Positions 1 through 11,311 of a DNA stretch of 64,000 bases are shown here, in pieces. Position numbers and translations under genes: made by a program. The stretch's first letter is position 1. Every line of letters starts with the position of its first letter. The stretch lies in contig CM055318.2 in assembly GCA_029255685.2 (NCBI GenBank), forward strand, positions 18,481,001-18,545,000, in the 5' to 3' direction. The DNA comes from Silene conica. Its lineage: Eukaryota; Streptophyta; Magnoliopsida; Caryophyllales; Caryophyllaceae. Under the pieces are notes generated by a model. That model saw only the letters and a list, made by a program, of their open reading frames with translations, made no database searches and was not told where the DNA came from.

Positions 1-12
1 ACTCACGCTTTT

Positions 13-108
13 CACGTCCTCACCATACACGGACGTGGGAACCTCACGTCCTCACCATACACGGACGTGGGAACCTCACGTCCATACCCAACATGGACAC
101 CCCAAATT
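13..108. repeat. 32-bp tandem repeat with internal inverted arms
   Basis: A 32-base unit starts at 13, 45 and 77, the third copy being degenerate. Each full unit carries CACGTCC near its start and GGACGTG about 11 bases later, so every unit could fold into a 7-bp stem. CACGTCC words continue to about 150. Clustered short inverted words of this kind are common in transposon subterminal regions, but no terminus is visible here. Confidence 0.75.
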
Positions 109-159
109 CACGTCCTCCCCCACCCTAGACGTGTAGAACTCACGTCCAACCCCCCTCCC

Positions 160-419
160 TCAATCGGATTTTCCTACTTCTTTTGATTCATACTATTGAC
201 TTTTGATTCAAAATACAACTTACAACAACAACAATACTAACAACAATGTAACTATTATCAACAACAAACAATAACACAAATTATGAATCAAAAGTTGAAA
301 AATTAACAAAAACACCAAAAACATTAACAATTAACATTACAACTAACAAATGTAACCCAATTAACATTAACAATAACAACAATAACATAATACAACTCTA
401 ATTAAGACTAACAAGTCTA

Positions 420-461
<42 letters not shown>

Positions 462-965
462 AACTGGTGGTCGTCGGTGGTGGTGCGGGTGCTTGCGGTG
501 TTGGTGGTGGTGCGTGAGGTGGGTGGTTGTAGGTGGGTGAGGGGTATGGGTGGGTTTTGAATTTGAGAGGTTTTGTGGTAAGGCAAGGGTAAGGTTCGTC
601 TTTTTAATGAATTACGTCGACGATTTTTCGCAAAACGTCGACGATCTTTCGCGATTGGGCTTTTTTTCAAGGCTTTGTTTTTTAAGGCCGAAAGAAGTTT
701 AATTGAATTTCATGAAGCTGGACTGAGAGAAACTCAGCTAAATGAAACTTTGCTAAATTGAATAGAATTGAAATAAGAGTTAATTTCTAGAGAGATAAAT
801 TGAATTAAACTCAATAAAAATAAATTGAAATGAACGGAATACCACTGAGCAGAAATGAAACGAGCCGCATTTAAGACAGAAACAACCTGGCCTAAATCAA
901 GCAAATAGAATACCTTACTTTATAGTTTACTCTACAAAAGAGTAGCCGACTACGTAGTACAAATA
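160..965. other. Gene-free low-complexity stretch with poly(A) tract
   Basis: No gene is recognised. The left part is simple AAC/CAA-rich sequence. A run of 37 A lies at 423-459, followed by GGTGGT-rich sequence and two copies of an ACGTCGACGAT word near 613 and 636. The open frames here are low-complexity and are not credible genes. Confidence 0.6.
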
Positions 966-1091
966 GAATACCTTTCATTTTCCTTGTCGACCGAGTAAAG
1001 ACCGTTTTGTAAGGATGCACACGAGTTAGAATACCTTTCATTTTCCTTGTCGACCGAGTAAAGACCGTTTTGTAAGGATGCACACGAGTTT
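966..1091. repeat. Two-copy 63-bp tandem duplication
   Basis: The block 966-1028 is repeated without visible change at 1029-1091. The shared text starts GAATACCTTTCATTTTCC and ends near CACACGAGTT. Near-identity suggests a recent duplication. It lies about 500 bases beyond the stop codon of the PERK gene. Confidence 0.9.
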
Positions 1092-1573
1092 ACATTTGAT
1101 ATTTCCATGCTATCGTGACGGCTTCACGAGGGGTACATACTATATAGTTGTAAATGGAGTACTATATGAGCTAAATGTATACGAATAGTATTTTTGAATC
1201 GGATAGAGTACTCACATTGCCACCTAATTTTGAATACACTTTATATATGCAACTATTTCGACTTCGTTACATATAAATTAACTCATCATACAGAATTAAT
1301 ACATAGAAACAATCAACAGAATACAAGTCATTGAGATCTTGTATCCATATCGTAGCAGTACAAAATGGCCTTCACTTTGAGAAACTTCTATTTTTCAGGT
1401 GTTCGATATCACCTACAAGTCGGCTGCCATTCCTTAAATAGAACCATTAGCCACTTCAAGTATTCCCCCCACAAGTCCTCCAATTTATCATTGGCAACAC
1501 TCGAAATGTGTGTTAATGAGAGATGCCGAGCCATAAACGAACATAATCTCTCCACGTTTGTGACTTACCGGAG

Positions 1574-4500
1574 TTATACCTGTCCACTTGTGCCTCCGAC
1601 CTGTCCACTTCTCCCTCCATTTGTCCAATTACCTTGGCTCTGACTGTAAGCTTCTGAACTGAACTCTTGGCTTCCAAATGCCATTCTTTGGAACATTTTA
1701 ATTTGAGCTGATTGTTCCCTCGTATTGAAGATCCCACTTTGCCCTGGTGTCATCCCATTCGATAGATCTGATAGCTCACTCATGGTATCCATTGCTCTTA
1801 CCACCTAACGAAAAAGGATCTATGGGATTACAGAAGCAGTCAAAAGTAGTAGACCTAACAAACGTGTCATTCAGGTACATGCATGCTTGCATTCCAGTCA
1901 GGTTGGGTCATTCTGAGTTCAAGTATGCTTCAGGCCTTCAGGGTATTATTATAGTTTCATTTAATGGTTAAGCGCCAGTCCGGCATAAAATCCGGGACAA
2001 TTTGGGTTTCGGGTCATATTCGAGTTTGTACATACAGGTCAAGCTGACTCAATTTGGGTCGAGTCAGTTTTGTTAGGTCTAAACAAAGGCAACAATTGTT
2101 GTTGTAGACCTGTCAAATTCTGGCCCAACCCGCATGCCTTATCAGACCACGAAACGTCAATCTTCACCCTAAACTGAAATGACTAGAACTTCACCTGCAA
2201 AATTAAGGTCAAGATCAAGGTTGAACCCAGCTCAACCCAAACCCACATTGACACGGCAAGTTTTCTGATACGATATACAAAACTCATATGGACTTGACCC
2301 AAACCTCACAGCTCTGGTTACTAGACAGTGAACTCTAGCTAGTAGAATTTTACCTGACTCATTTTCGGTCTCTTGGCTGCAGAATGTCGTACGCAAGCCG
2401 CAGCCGCCTCAATCAATCGAAACATCTCACCTCTATCATAGTTCCCCTGTAATCTCGGGTCTGCTAGTTCATCAAAATTTTCACTTTCCAGTGCCTCGGT
2501 CATCAGAGGTCGAGCCTGGAAATTGTTTAAGATTTTTTGTTTGGGAAAATAGTTTTAGATATTTAAAGGACAGCTTAAAGAGCGAATTGGAAAGAGTATA
2601 AGTCCATTGCAGCTTACCCATTCAACCAAGCTCTCGTCTCCTAGTGGCCGGGTTTCATCAACTGGCTTGCGCCCTGTGATAATCTCTAGAAGTACTACTC
2701 CAAATGAGAAGACATCGGACTTTTCAGTCAATTTCCCACTTGATGCATATTCGGGAGCCATATAACTGCCAAGAAACCACAGGAAAATGAGACCTGCAGC
2801 TATTACTCTTATCGATCCTGAAAAGGGTTGATCGTCGTACAGTATAATAACATACAACCAGACCAATTGCATTCAAATGTAAGTACTTCTAGTAATTAAA
2901 ATTCAAGAGGATTCAATCAACCCAAACCTAGTAAGGTGACTATACAGATGTGAGGTCAATATTTCGATCGAGTATAGACTATAGGGGTCCATTCCAGGTA
3001 CTTTTCCCCTTATACTTTCAAATGAGCTCAAGTAAAAAGCGATCAGTCAATTCGAGGTTATCAAGATGTAATCATGTAATGGCAGCATTGATTTGTTAGC
3101 AAGGAGTTAAATAAGGCAAACAGAATAAACTGATACAACCATCGCAACGCCTACCCGAAGGTTCCCATGACTCGTGTAGAAATGTGCGTATTTAAATCTA
3201 GCTCCCCTGCCAGTTTCGCAAGTCCAAAATCAGCTACCTGATTATAGCAGAGAAACTGTGTCAGTAGAGGTTTTAGCAGTCAGATGCTTCAACTGAACCA
3301 TCATAGAGTTATATAAAGCCATAAAGAAAATATGGGACAGAACATTATTTCCACTACACCAGCCTCAGGAACAATAATGACGATACCTTAGCTTCAAAGT
3401 TGTTTTCTACAAGAATGTTTGGAGATTTTATATCCCTGTGAATGATTTTCGGATGGCCTGGTAACAAAAGACTAGACAGAGTAAGATGAATTGGAACCAT
3501 AAATAGACCAGAGAAAATTGACCCAACCCAACGGATCCAAATCGTAACCACTGACCAAAAAAATAACCGATCCCTAAGTGACATGTACCTGATACCAATG
3601 GACCTGAAATGACCCAACTAACCTAGGTCTAATTATTATAAAGAGAGTACAAGATTGTGATTTTTTTTTTTGGCAGCCCAAGATTGTGAATATGACTGAA
3701 CAATAATTCATAAACATAATAGAATGGAAAGGAAATAAGATATTACAGTCTTCGTGAAGGTAAGCGATTCCACGAGCAGAGCCACAGGCAACCTTCACTC
3801 TGTGGGCCCATTCCATGGGTGGTTTACTAGAAGCTGAAATGCAAGAAGCCCAGAAGCGAGTATAAGCAACTGTAATCATCTTATTAATGCATTACAAATC
3901 AAACAGTATTTCAGTATTTGTATGCTTCTAATTCTTCGGCATATGAAATAAAAACACACATCCCTACATAACAAATTTGATATATAACTCACAGTGGATA
4001 TGGTGATGAAGGGTGCCATTAGCAACAAATTCATAGACCAGTAGTCTTTGGTAGTCAGTTATACAGTAACCCACAAGGGAAACTAAGTAGCGATGGTGTA
4101 CACGGCTGATAATCTCAACTTCTGCTTTAAACTCGCGATCCCCTTGTCCGCTATTATCTTTCAACTTCTTTACAGCTACCTCTCTGCCATCTTGCAGCAA
4201 GCCTTTATAAACACAACCAAAACCACCAGCCCCCAATATATTTTGTGAAGCAAATCCATTGGTGGCTGTGGTCAACTCTTCATATGAGAACCATGATTGT
4301 GAAGCTCCTAATCCACCACCACCACCACCACTGGTAGGCGTTGCGCTCATGAAGTCTCCACTAGTAACACCAGTGGAGTTGGTCTTCAAAAAAGATGGAC
4401 CTACAAAAGTATTCACATATCACTAAGTTGTCGCTAACTATCAACTGACAAGATGAATTATCATATGGAAAATTTTTAGTTTGATGCCATAAGTTTTCAG

Positions 4501-5553
4501 TTAATCTACTTTGATTATCATATTAAAGTGAATTTTCACATGATTTCTCAAAAAGAACTACTTTGTTGAGCTTAAGCATACTTGTTATCTGGTCGAAATT
4601 TGGCAATACTGCAATTTAGGTCACCAAGGGGAAAATTGCCCCTAGGCCTTAGGAGACAAATGTGGCAATTGCTTATTATATCATTGGATACGTTAAAAAT
4701 GAGCAAAAAACCAAATTAAGAAAATTGCAAGAGTTTTACCTGAGACTTGGGAAGAGTTATATGGGGAAGGCAACATGTACACTGAATTGTAACGATTCTG
4801 TTTTTTCTTCCGTCTTCTCACGCACAAGACAATCAGCATGAATACGATTACAATTACAGCTGCCACAACACCAACAGCAACTCCCGTCCTAATCGCTTGG
4901 TCATCACTGCCAGGAGCATTTGGTGGGCCAGGTGTAGAACTGACCTCTGAATTCGAGCTAGGACTGCCAGACTTGGACGGTGGTCTTAGTGAAGGTACAC
5001 TGGGTGTAGAGGTATTAGTGGGAGGAGCAGGAGGAGAGGTTTTAGATTCAGGTGGAGCGGGAGGAGAAGAAGAATCCAATGGAGGGGGAGGAACAAATGC
5101 ATGTGTAGAGGGAGGGGGAGCGGACACTTGGGGTGAGTCGGGAGAAACTGGAGGTGGGTCAGGGGAGAATGGGGGAGCTGGGGCTTGGGATCTAGGAGGA
5201 GGCGCCTTAGGAACATCTGTAGGCGGAGGTTGACTAGGCGGAGTGGTGATGAAGGGAGGAGGCGGAGTTAATTCTGGTGCCGGTGGAGGGGATGCAAAAG
5301 CTACTGGCGTTGGAGGAGGAGAAACTTGAGGCGATGGTGGTGAAGGCGGTGGAATTGCAGGTGTCACAGGAGGTGGTAAAGAGGTGGCTGGTGGTGGAGC
5401 TGACAGAATTGGAGGTGGCTGGGAAGTGTCAGATGGAGGGGGGTTAGCTGTATCAGGTGCTGGGGGTGATACAACGGGTGGAACTAATGATGGAGTGGAG
5501 TCTATCGGTGGAGCCGGAGGTGTTTCGGGTTGGGAATTTGGAGATGAAGCCAT
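1574..5553 (-). CDS. Proline-rich extensin-like receptor kinase (PERK)
   Basis: A plasma-membrane receptor Ser/Thr kinase thought to sense cell-wall state. Eight coding exons read on the minus strand: 5553-4740, 4400-3993, 3833-3747, 3457-3387, 3237-3155, 2765-2618, 2515-2354 and 1804-1574. All junctions are GT/AG and the phases agree, giving 667 residues. Residues 1 to about 215 are Pro/Ser-rich with PPP and SPPP runs, and there is no clear signal peptide, as in many PERKs. The membrane span is about 224-245, followed by VRRRKKK. The kinase domain starts near 321 with the glycine loop LGAGGFG, the lysine in VAVKK (349), HRDIKSPN (Asp445), DFG (463-465) and MAPEY. The start is the first Met before the Pro-rich region. 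It appears intact. A TAA ends the frame at 1574, but a possible donor next to it means a further 3' exon cannot be excluded. The family is certain; the PERK number is not assignable by eye. Confidence 0.93.
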
Positions 5554-6680
5554 CTGGTTTATTAGATTGCTTGTTTACAGCAAAATGTATGCATGGATTT
5601 CATACAAACATACCAATTTTGCAACAAAAAAACCAAAACCCCCCAATATAAATCCTCAATCAAACCCTCCTCAGAGTATCTGCACCAAAATGGTTCGGTT
5701 TCGCAAAGTCACAGCAACACCAATTTCTGAAACCCAATTCACTGCAGAAACCCACAATTTTCTAACATCAATCAATATGCCAATAACAACTGTAGAAGAA
5801 AAATTAAATCAATATCTTAGTGGATATGCAACATTTTGTCATACAGTGGATTCTTCATGGTGCTAGATTTTAATACAAGCAAATTTTTTTAGCAGATTAT
5901 AACGTTATTCAGTAATGCAGAAGATAAAAAGTACATTAACATTAGCAGAATTTGTAAGCATGCATGAAAATAAACAAGAAAGCAACATTCAGAAAGTAGT
6001 CAAGCATGAAGATAAAGAGATAAAACACAAAATTAGGGCTTAAAACACTTGAAATGAAAGAAAGATTAAATCTTTACCTTGGTTTTTTCTTGATTTGGAG
6101 GGGTTTGGACAGATGGGTATCTCAAAGTAATTCCAAAAACAAAAAGGAGGGAATTCAGAAGGTAGACAATAATTTTTACAGGTGGAATGAATAGCCAGAA
6201 TTAGTGCATACAAACGTGGGAGCGACTTCAGCAGTCTCATTGTCATATGGCATATGATCATAGATTCAACAAGACAACAACATTAGAATAATCAATATAT
6301 TCAAATAAAGTCTTTGCGTGAATATGACGGCTAATTTTTGTTTTTTTAAAATTACGAGGAGATCACCAACGTTATTTTTGGTGTACACCGGGTAAATTCC
6401 TAAATATACGTGACAACATCCAAACTATAATTTGAGAGTAACATGTTTACGGTTTATTGATGATTTAACTGTAATAATTACCGGTTCATTTGGCATAATA
6501 AGATCGTTTGATAGATAGTAATTTCTATATAATATCATGCGAGTTTGTGAAGTATGGGGTGTACACTTGCTTAATTAAAGACGGGATTACAGTATAGTTT
6601 TCGTTCGAATAACTATGATGAGGTCCGTGGGCAACGCCTCCGAAACTATGACATGAATCAAATTCACACAACAATAATTA
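5554..6680 (-). promoter_or_regulatory. PERK 5' leader and promoter region
   Basis: No coding signal is convincing here. The stretch lies just upstream of the PERK start codon, is AT-rich on its far side, and should hold the 5' untranslated region, perhaps with a leader intron. The transcription start could not be placed. Confidence 0.4.
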
Positions 6681-7560
6681 ATTATTATGGAAAAATCCAA
6701 CAATTGCAATGAGAATTTTCAATAGTTGCAATGTTTGGAAAATTCATTCTCTTGCATTGTTTCCCATCATTGTATATATAATTTATAAATATGCAAAGGA
6801 ATAGATGAAACAAAAAAACAATTTCATCTTTTGCATTTAAGAAATTATAACATTCTACATAAAATACTTCTCTATTACTTACTTCTTTGTTTTTTGTGCC
6901 AAAAATCAAAGGGCGTCGTCTTATCTCAATAGGAAATTCGATTCCGCCCAGACGCTAATAAGGGTCAAATTATTCTATTAGAAAAGTAGAGTCGATTCGG
7001 TGTGGTTAATGTTTTGTCAACCAGTTTCGTGTAATACATTTTCCTAACAAAAACTAGAAAGTATAGCTCCATGCTACAAATATTCCACAAAATTGCTCTT
7101 GGGAAGAATTGAACATGAGATCCTTGGAAATTCTATTTACACAAATTCCTTAGTTTGAAGCTAATTACTTATAACGCAATTTTTTGACGTAGGGTGGGCA
7201 CAAATTGTTTCTCGACAAAAAATTTCTTTAATTTATAACGCAATTTTTTGTTTTGAATTTTGTTCTAGAATATTATGGTATAATGTTTAAAATGAAATGA
7301 AAAAAAAAATCTCAATGGATGTTTTTAACCTTACAGAATAAAGAATTTAATATATTATTAAGAATAACAATATATATTGGTACAAATATTTCAATCTCAG
7401 TAACCGTCTCTTTCATCCATATTCGATCACTAGCAATATACGGTTTCAGTTTCTTTAAGTTATGAGCAACTTGATTTCCACTAATATTGTCTTATTTTTG
7501 TGGCGAATTTTAAAAGAATAATTTGACAAGTATGTTTAATAATGATATAATAAATTTTAA
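6681..7560. other. AT-rich spacer, nothing recognised
   Basis: I see no gene, RNA or transposon terminus. A CTTATAACGCAATTTTTTG-like phrase occurs twice, near 7169 and 7217. Confidence 0.5.
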
Positions 7561-7574
7561 TAATCAATGAACAA

Positions 7575-7853
7575 TCAATAGTAATGGTGTAATGGTTAAC
7601 TAGTTAGTTTAGTACCTTGAACTTCAAGGATCAATCCTCTCAGCAAGCAATTTTTAAGATGGCCCAAAAATAATTTTCTGAATAAAAATGTATTCAATAA
7701 GATTTGAACCTGAGTCTCCTTTGCAATAGAACAATACTCTACCACTTAGGCTACAAAGTTATTTTGATATTTATTGACACTTATATATAATTATTTTCTG
7801 AAACTCGGGGGAGGGCACGTGCCCGCCCTTTCCCTCCCCCAGATCCGCCCCTG
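7575..7853. mobile_element. hAT-type element end carrying tRNA-like segments
   Basis: The right edge ends ...AGATCCGCCCCTG at 7853. Read inverted, this is CAGGGGCGGATCTGGGGG, the same terminal phrase as the better-defined hAT element at 13480. No matching left terminus was found. Two stretches resemble RNA polymerase III A and B boxes: TGGTGTAATGG plus GGATCAATCCT on the plus strand (about 7584-7638), and TAGCCTAAGTGG plus GGTTCAAATCT on the minus strand (about 7752-7700). They look tRNA-derived but are too diverged to be tRNA genes. Confidence 0.5.
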
Positions 7854-8369
7854 GCTATAACATTATGATGAAGTTGGTGCATCACATATTTGTGTTACAA
7901 AAAAAACAACTATACATATCTCATTATAGAGTTGTTATTGCACAATACAAGAGGCTTGCACAATACTAAGGACAAGATAATAATAAAAATTAGGCAAATA
8001 AACTAAAGCACATTGCCTACATTAACGGGAGGGCCGAGGGGATTAGGATGTGGATGATGATTACGAGGATGATATCAATATATCATGTCGTATAATTAAG
8101 TCAACGAACAACAATTGAACCCATGTTACATATATTCATATTAATTTCTTTTTCATATATTCATAAATAAATACTCATTGCTCCCCTAGGACAAAGTTCG
8201 GATTGTCCACCAAAATATTAATTTCTTTTTCATATATTCATAAATAAATACGTAGGAGCAACTTAAATTAATCATTCTAAACTTGTTACGGTTCTAATAA
8301 TAGAGAAATATTAGTGTTTTTTTTGAGAACGTCTTCTTTATGTTCAAAGAAGGATTTTATAATATTAAA
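7854..8369. other. AT-rich spacer
   Basis: No gene is seen. A phrase ATTAATTTCTTTTTCATATATTCATAAATAAATAC occurs twice in part (near 8139 and 8218), which indicates a short local duplication. Confidence 0.45.
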
Positions 8370-9565
8370 CTAGTTTAGTTGCCCGTGAAAATCACGGGAC
8401 GTTTATGACGATTCTTTCAAAAATATATTTAAAATATATCTCGTAGCATGTTTAGTTTTTTTTGTACCTAATAGTTAGTTTAACGCATGAAATATACATT
8501 TTAAATTATGATCAATATAATACGTATTTAAATGAAATTGTTCAGTTAGGCTATTATATGTTTTAACTTAATAGTTACTTTAATGCATGAAATATACATT
8601 TTTAAACTTTGATCGGTTTTAACAGAATACGTATTTAAATGAAATTGTTCAGTTATCTTATTATATGCTTGAACCTAATAGTTAGTTTAACGCATGAGAT
8701 ATACATTTTAAATTAGGATCGGTTTTAACATAACACGTATTAAAATAATATTTTTAAATTAAGCTATTATATATTTTAACCTAGTAGTTAGTTTAACGCT
8801 TGAAATATACATTTTAAACTATGATCGGTTTAACAAAATACGTATTTAAATGAAATTGTTCAATTAAACCCTTATTATATGTTTTACCTAGATTTAATTA
8901 CAGGGAAGAAAAAAATAACACACATTTTTTACAATTTTTTTGACACATTATGTACAATGTTTTCGGTCAGCCAAGTAGCATTTGCGATTTAATAATTCTT
9001 TATGCACAAATTCTACCCTACAATAGTCTCATGTGCCACCAACAAAAAAGTGACAACTTTTTGATAAATAGTTTATCACTTTTAATCAAATGACAAATAG
9101 TGACCACTTTTAATCAAATAGTGACCACTTTTTTTGGTTAAAAAATGATCATATTTTGCAAACAAACACGGGATGAGACCGTCACACAAAATAACTACTA
9201 TTATTTGTATAGTATTTGTCTACTCCTTTTTAATCGCTTGAACTTAATAAAACTTTAATTTAAGTCTGAAACTGTCAAATAAATTAGTGTTAACGGTAAA
9301 ATTAGGGGTAATGAAAGGGGGCAATGAAGGGTGGACGAAAGATAAGAAGGTGAACAGTTTTGCCTCTTCAACTCTTCTCCTCATACAGAAAATTGTAATT
9401 CATTGTAAATTTTCATTTTGTTTATTAGCACCATTTTCTTTTTCTTTTTTTTAGTTTGTAGATAAAATGTTAGGTAGGATGGCTAGTGACACGTGGCAAG
9501 TCTTGCACGAGTTTATGTGTCACTTCAATAGAGGCTCAAAAAGCCTTTTTATATTATTATATAGA
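8370..9565 (-). mobile_element. Non-autonomous Helitron (minus orientation)
   Basis: Read on the minus strand, the element begins TCTATATAATAATATAAAAA at 9565 and ends with a hairpin CCCGTGATTTTCACGGG followed about ten bases later by CTAG at 8370. It has A before the 5' TC and T after CTAG, the A^T insertion rule of Helitrons. There is no target duplication and no inverted repeat, as expected. The 5' part also has CACGTGTC, shared with the Helitron-like end near 13400. No Rep/helicase frame is present, so it must depend on a helper. It contains the minisatellite at 8464-8890. Confidence 0.75.
8464..8890. repeat. Minisatellite, about 4 copies of a ~110-bp unit
   Basis: The phrase TAGTTAGTTTAACGCATGAAATATACATTTT recurs four times with variants, each followed by a GATCGGTTTTAACA-like phrase, ACGTATTTAAATGAAATTG and TATTATATG. 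Copies differ by point changes and small indels, so the array is not new. It is wholly inside a Helitron. Confidence 0.8.
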
Positions 9566-9604
9566 TTTTTATTTCGGTCCTTCTTATTTGGGTTTAGGAA
9601 AACA

Positions 9605-10145
9605 CTAGCGTAACACCCGTGAAAATTCACGGGTTGTTCAATTTTAATTTTGACGGGAAAGGATCAATTAAAGTTATTAGATATATATACTAATAATATA
9701 TTTGGTGGATATGTAAATATTTTAAAGAAAAATAAAAAAGTATATCTATAACATAAGATATATAAGAACATGTGGACATTAACTTAAAAAGCGTAAAATA
9801 TAATTAAAAAATGTAAACTTATAACCTTCAATAAAAAGAGGTTTTAGTAATAGAATAGAAAAAGATATAAGGGGTGAAAAAGATTAATTGAGATAAAATA
9901 AGATTTAGGAAAGACAAAGAATAAAAGATAAATAAGGTAAAAAAGAGAAATTTAAGTAATTATATGGTTGGAATATTAATTAATAAGTTGATATTTAATG
10001 GAAGCTGACATGGCGGTTATTATTCACGTTATTGGCCCAAAAAAACTGAAATTATGAGGTTGAATGAGAGAGCTCCATTAGCCTAATTCTGAAACCTGGT
10101 TGCGCACATCAGCAGTTTTACATTTTGTTTTTATATATATAATGA
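9605..10145 (-). mobile_element. Short non-autonomous Helitron (minus orientation)
   Basis: On the minus strand it starts TCATTATATATATAAAAAC at 10145 and ends with the hairpin CCCGTGAATTTTCACGGG and CTAG at 9605. The flanks are A (5') and T (3'). It lies 39 bases from the previous Helitron and in the same orientation. It is 541 bp long with no coding frame. The hairpin and CTAG are clear; the 5' end is less certain. Confidence 0.65.
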
Positions 10146-10182
10146 TTCTCCAAAAGGATGCACGTATTTTTTAATAATCTTA

Positions 10183-11311
10183 TCTATATTATAACAAAAA
10201 CATTTAAACAACTCTCATTCACCCACCTCGTCAAACCCAACATTTTTTTTAAAAAAAAAAAAAGATAAATGAGGGTCCCACATCAAAAAGTTTGGATTTT
10301 ATTTCTGGAAAAGTTATTCATTTATGTTTGTACGTAAAATTTTACGTTTAAATTTATGTAAATTCACGGTTAATGTTGGATAAGTTATTCGTTTATTTTT
10401 GTACGTAAAATTTACAGTTAAATTTATATAAGTTCACGGTTAATGTTAATAAACTAATACGGAATACTCTGTCGGAAAAATATGGATAAAATAGTTTTAG
10501 AGCGGATTCTTTAAAAAAAATAGCCATCATACTGGAATTATACCTATTATATCTAACAAATATTCCGGCATAAAAAATCTGCTACTTATAATTAAATTAT
10601 CATATCGTTTGAATGATAATTAGATCTTAATTTGGTTATAAAATAACGAATATATCTCTTTACGAAAAATCAACATATTAAAAAATTATAAGATAAAAAA
10701 GCATTTAACAACCTTAAAAACATTTAAAAAATAATAATTACGGAGTTTTAAAAGCTTATTGCTGAAAGTTTGAAAAAACGAAAATAGATTAAACTCATAT
10801 TACATACAATATAATTTTTATTTCAAAAATTAATTTACAAACAATTTAAAGGTTATAATTAATTTAAAAGTTGCAAAGAAATTAGTTTGTATACGTACAT
10901 GAATCTTTAATAATGGTTTAACCCAAATATGTCAATATGATGCAAAGTAGTATGTTTGAGGCAAAAAATTGATGGGTAATGAATTAAGAACAATAATAAG
11001 ATATAATTAGATTAATTTGAAAGTGATCTCAAAATTGAAGACATAGAGAGAGCATAAAGATAATTGTGTAAATAATATAGAAGATTTTGTAAATAATATA
11101 GAAGATTTTGTATGTGAAGGAGTAAAATTCGTATGCACTGCCTTTTTCTTACTAATATTAATAATAGTAAAATTCTTTGTATGTGAAAGACTAATATTAA
11201 TAATGGTTTCATGAGAAAAGACTAATATTAGAAAAAGACTAATATTACAAAAGAATAATATATTAGAATTTTAATAAACAATCCGTGCATTTTTGCACGG
11301 GTTAACACTAA
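10183..11311 (+). mobile_element. Non-autonomous Helitron (plus orientation)
   Basis: Starts TCTATATTATAACAAAAAC at 10183 with A just before. Ends with the hairpin CCGTGCATTTTTGCACGG and, after a short spacer, CTAA at 11311 with T following. These are the Helitron rules: 5' TC, 3' hairpin plus CTRR, insertion between A and T. It is 1129 bp, AT-rich and non-coding. It begins 37 bases from the preceding Helitron but points the other way. Confidence 0.75.

Noticed and set aside
892-1083. Minus-strand frame with repeated HPYKTVFTRSTRKMKGIL peptide
   Set aside because: It is the translation of the 63-bp tandem duplication; there is no start context, no splice evidence and no family match.
4838-5233. 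Gly-rich plus-strand frame opposite the PERK first exon
   Set aside because: It is the complement of the proline-rich coding repeat (CCN codons read as GGN), not a separate gene.
7699-7753. Possible tRNA gene
   Set aside because: A and B boxes are recognisable, but the acceptor stem does not pair and no anticodon arm is convincing; treated as a tRNA-like relic in a transposon.
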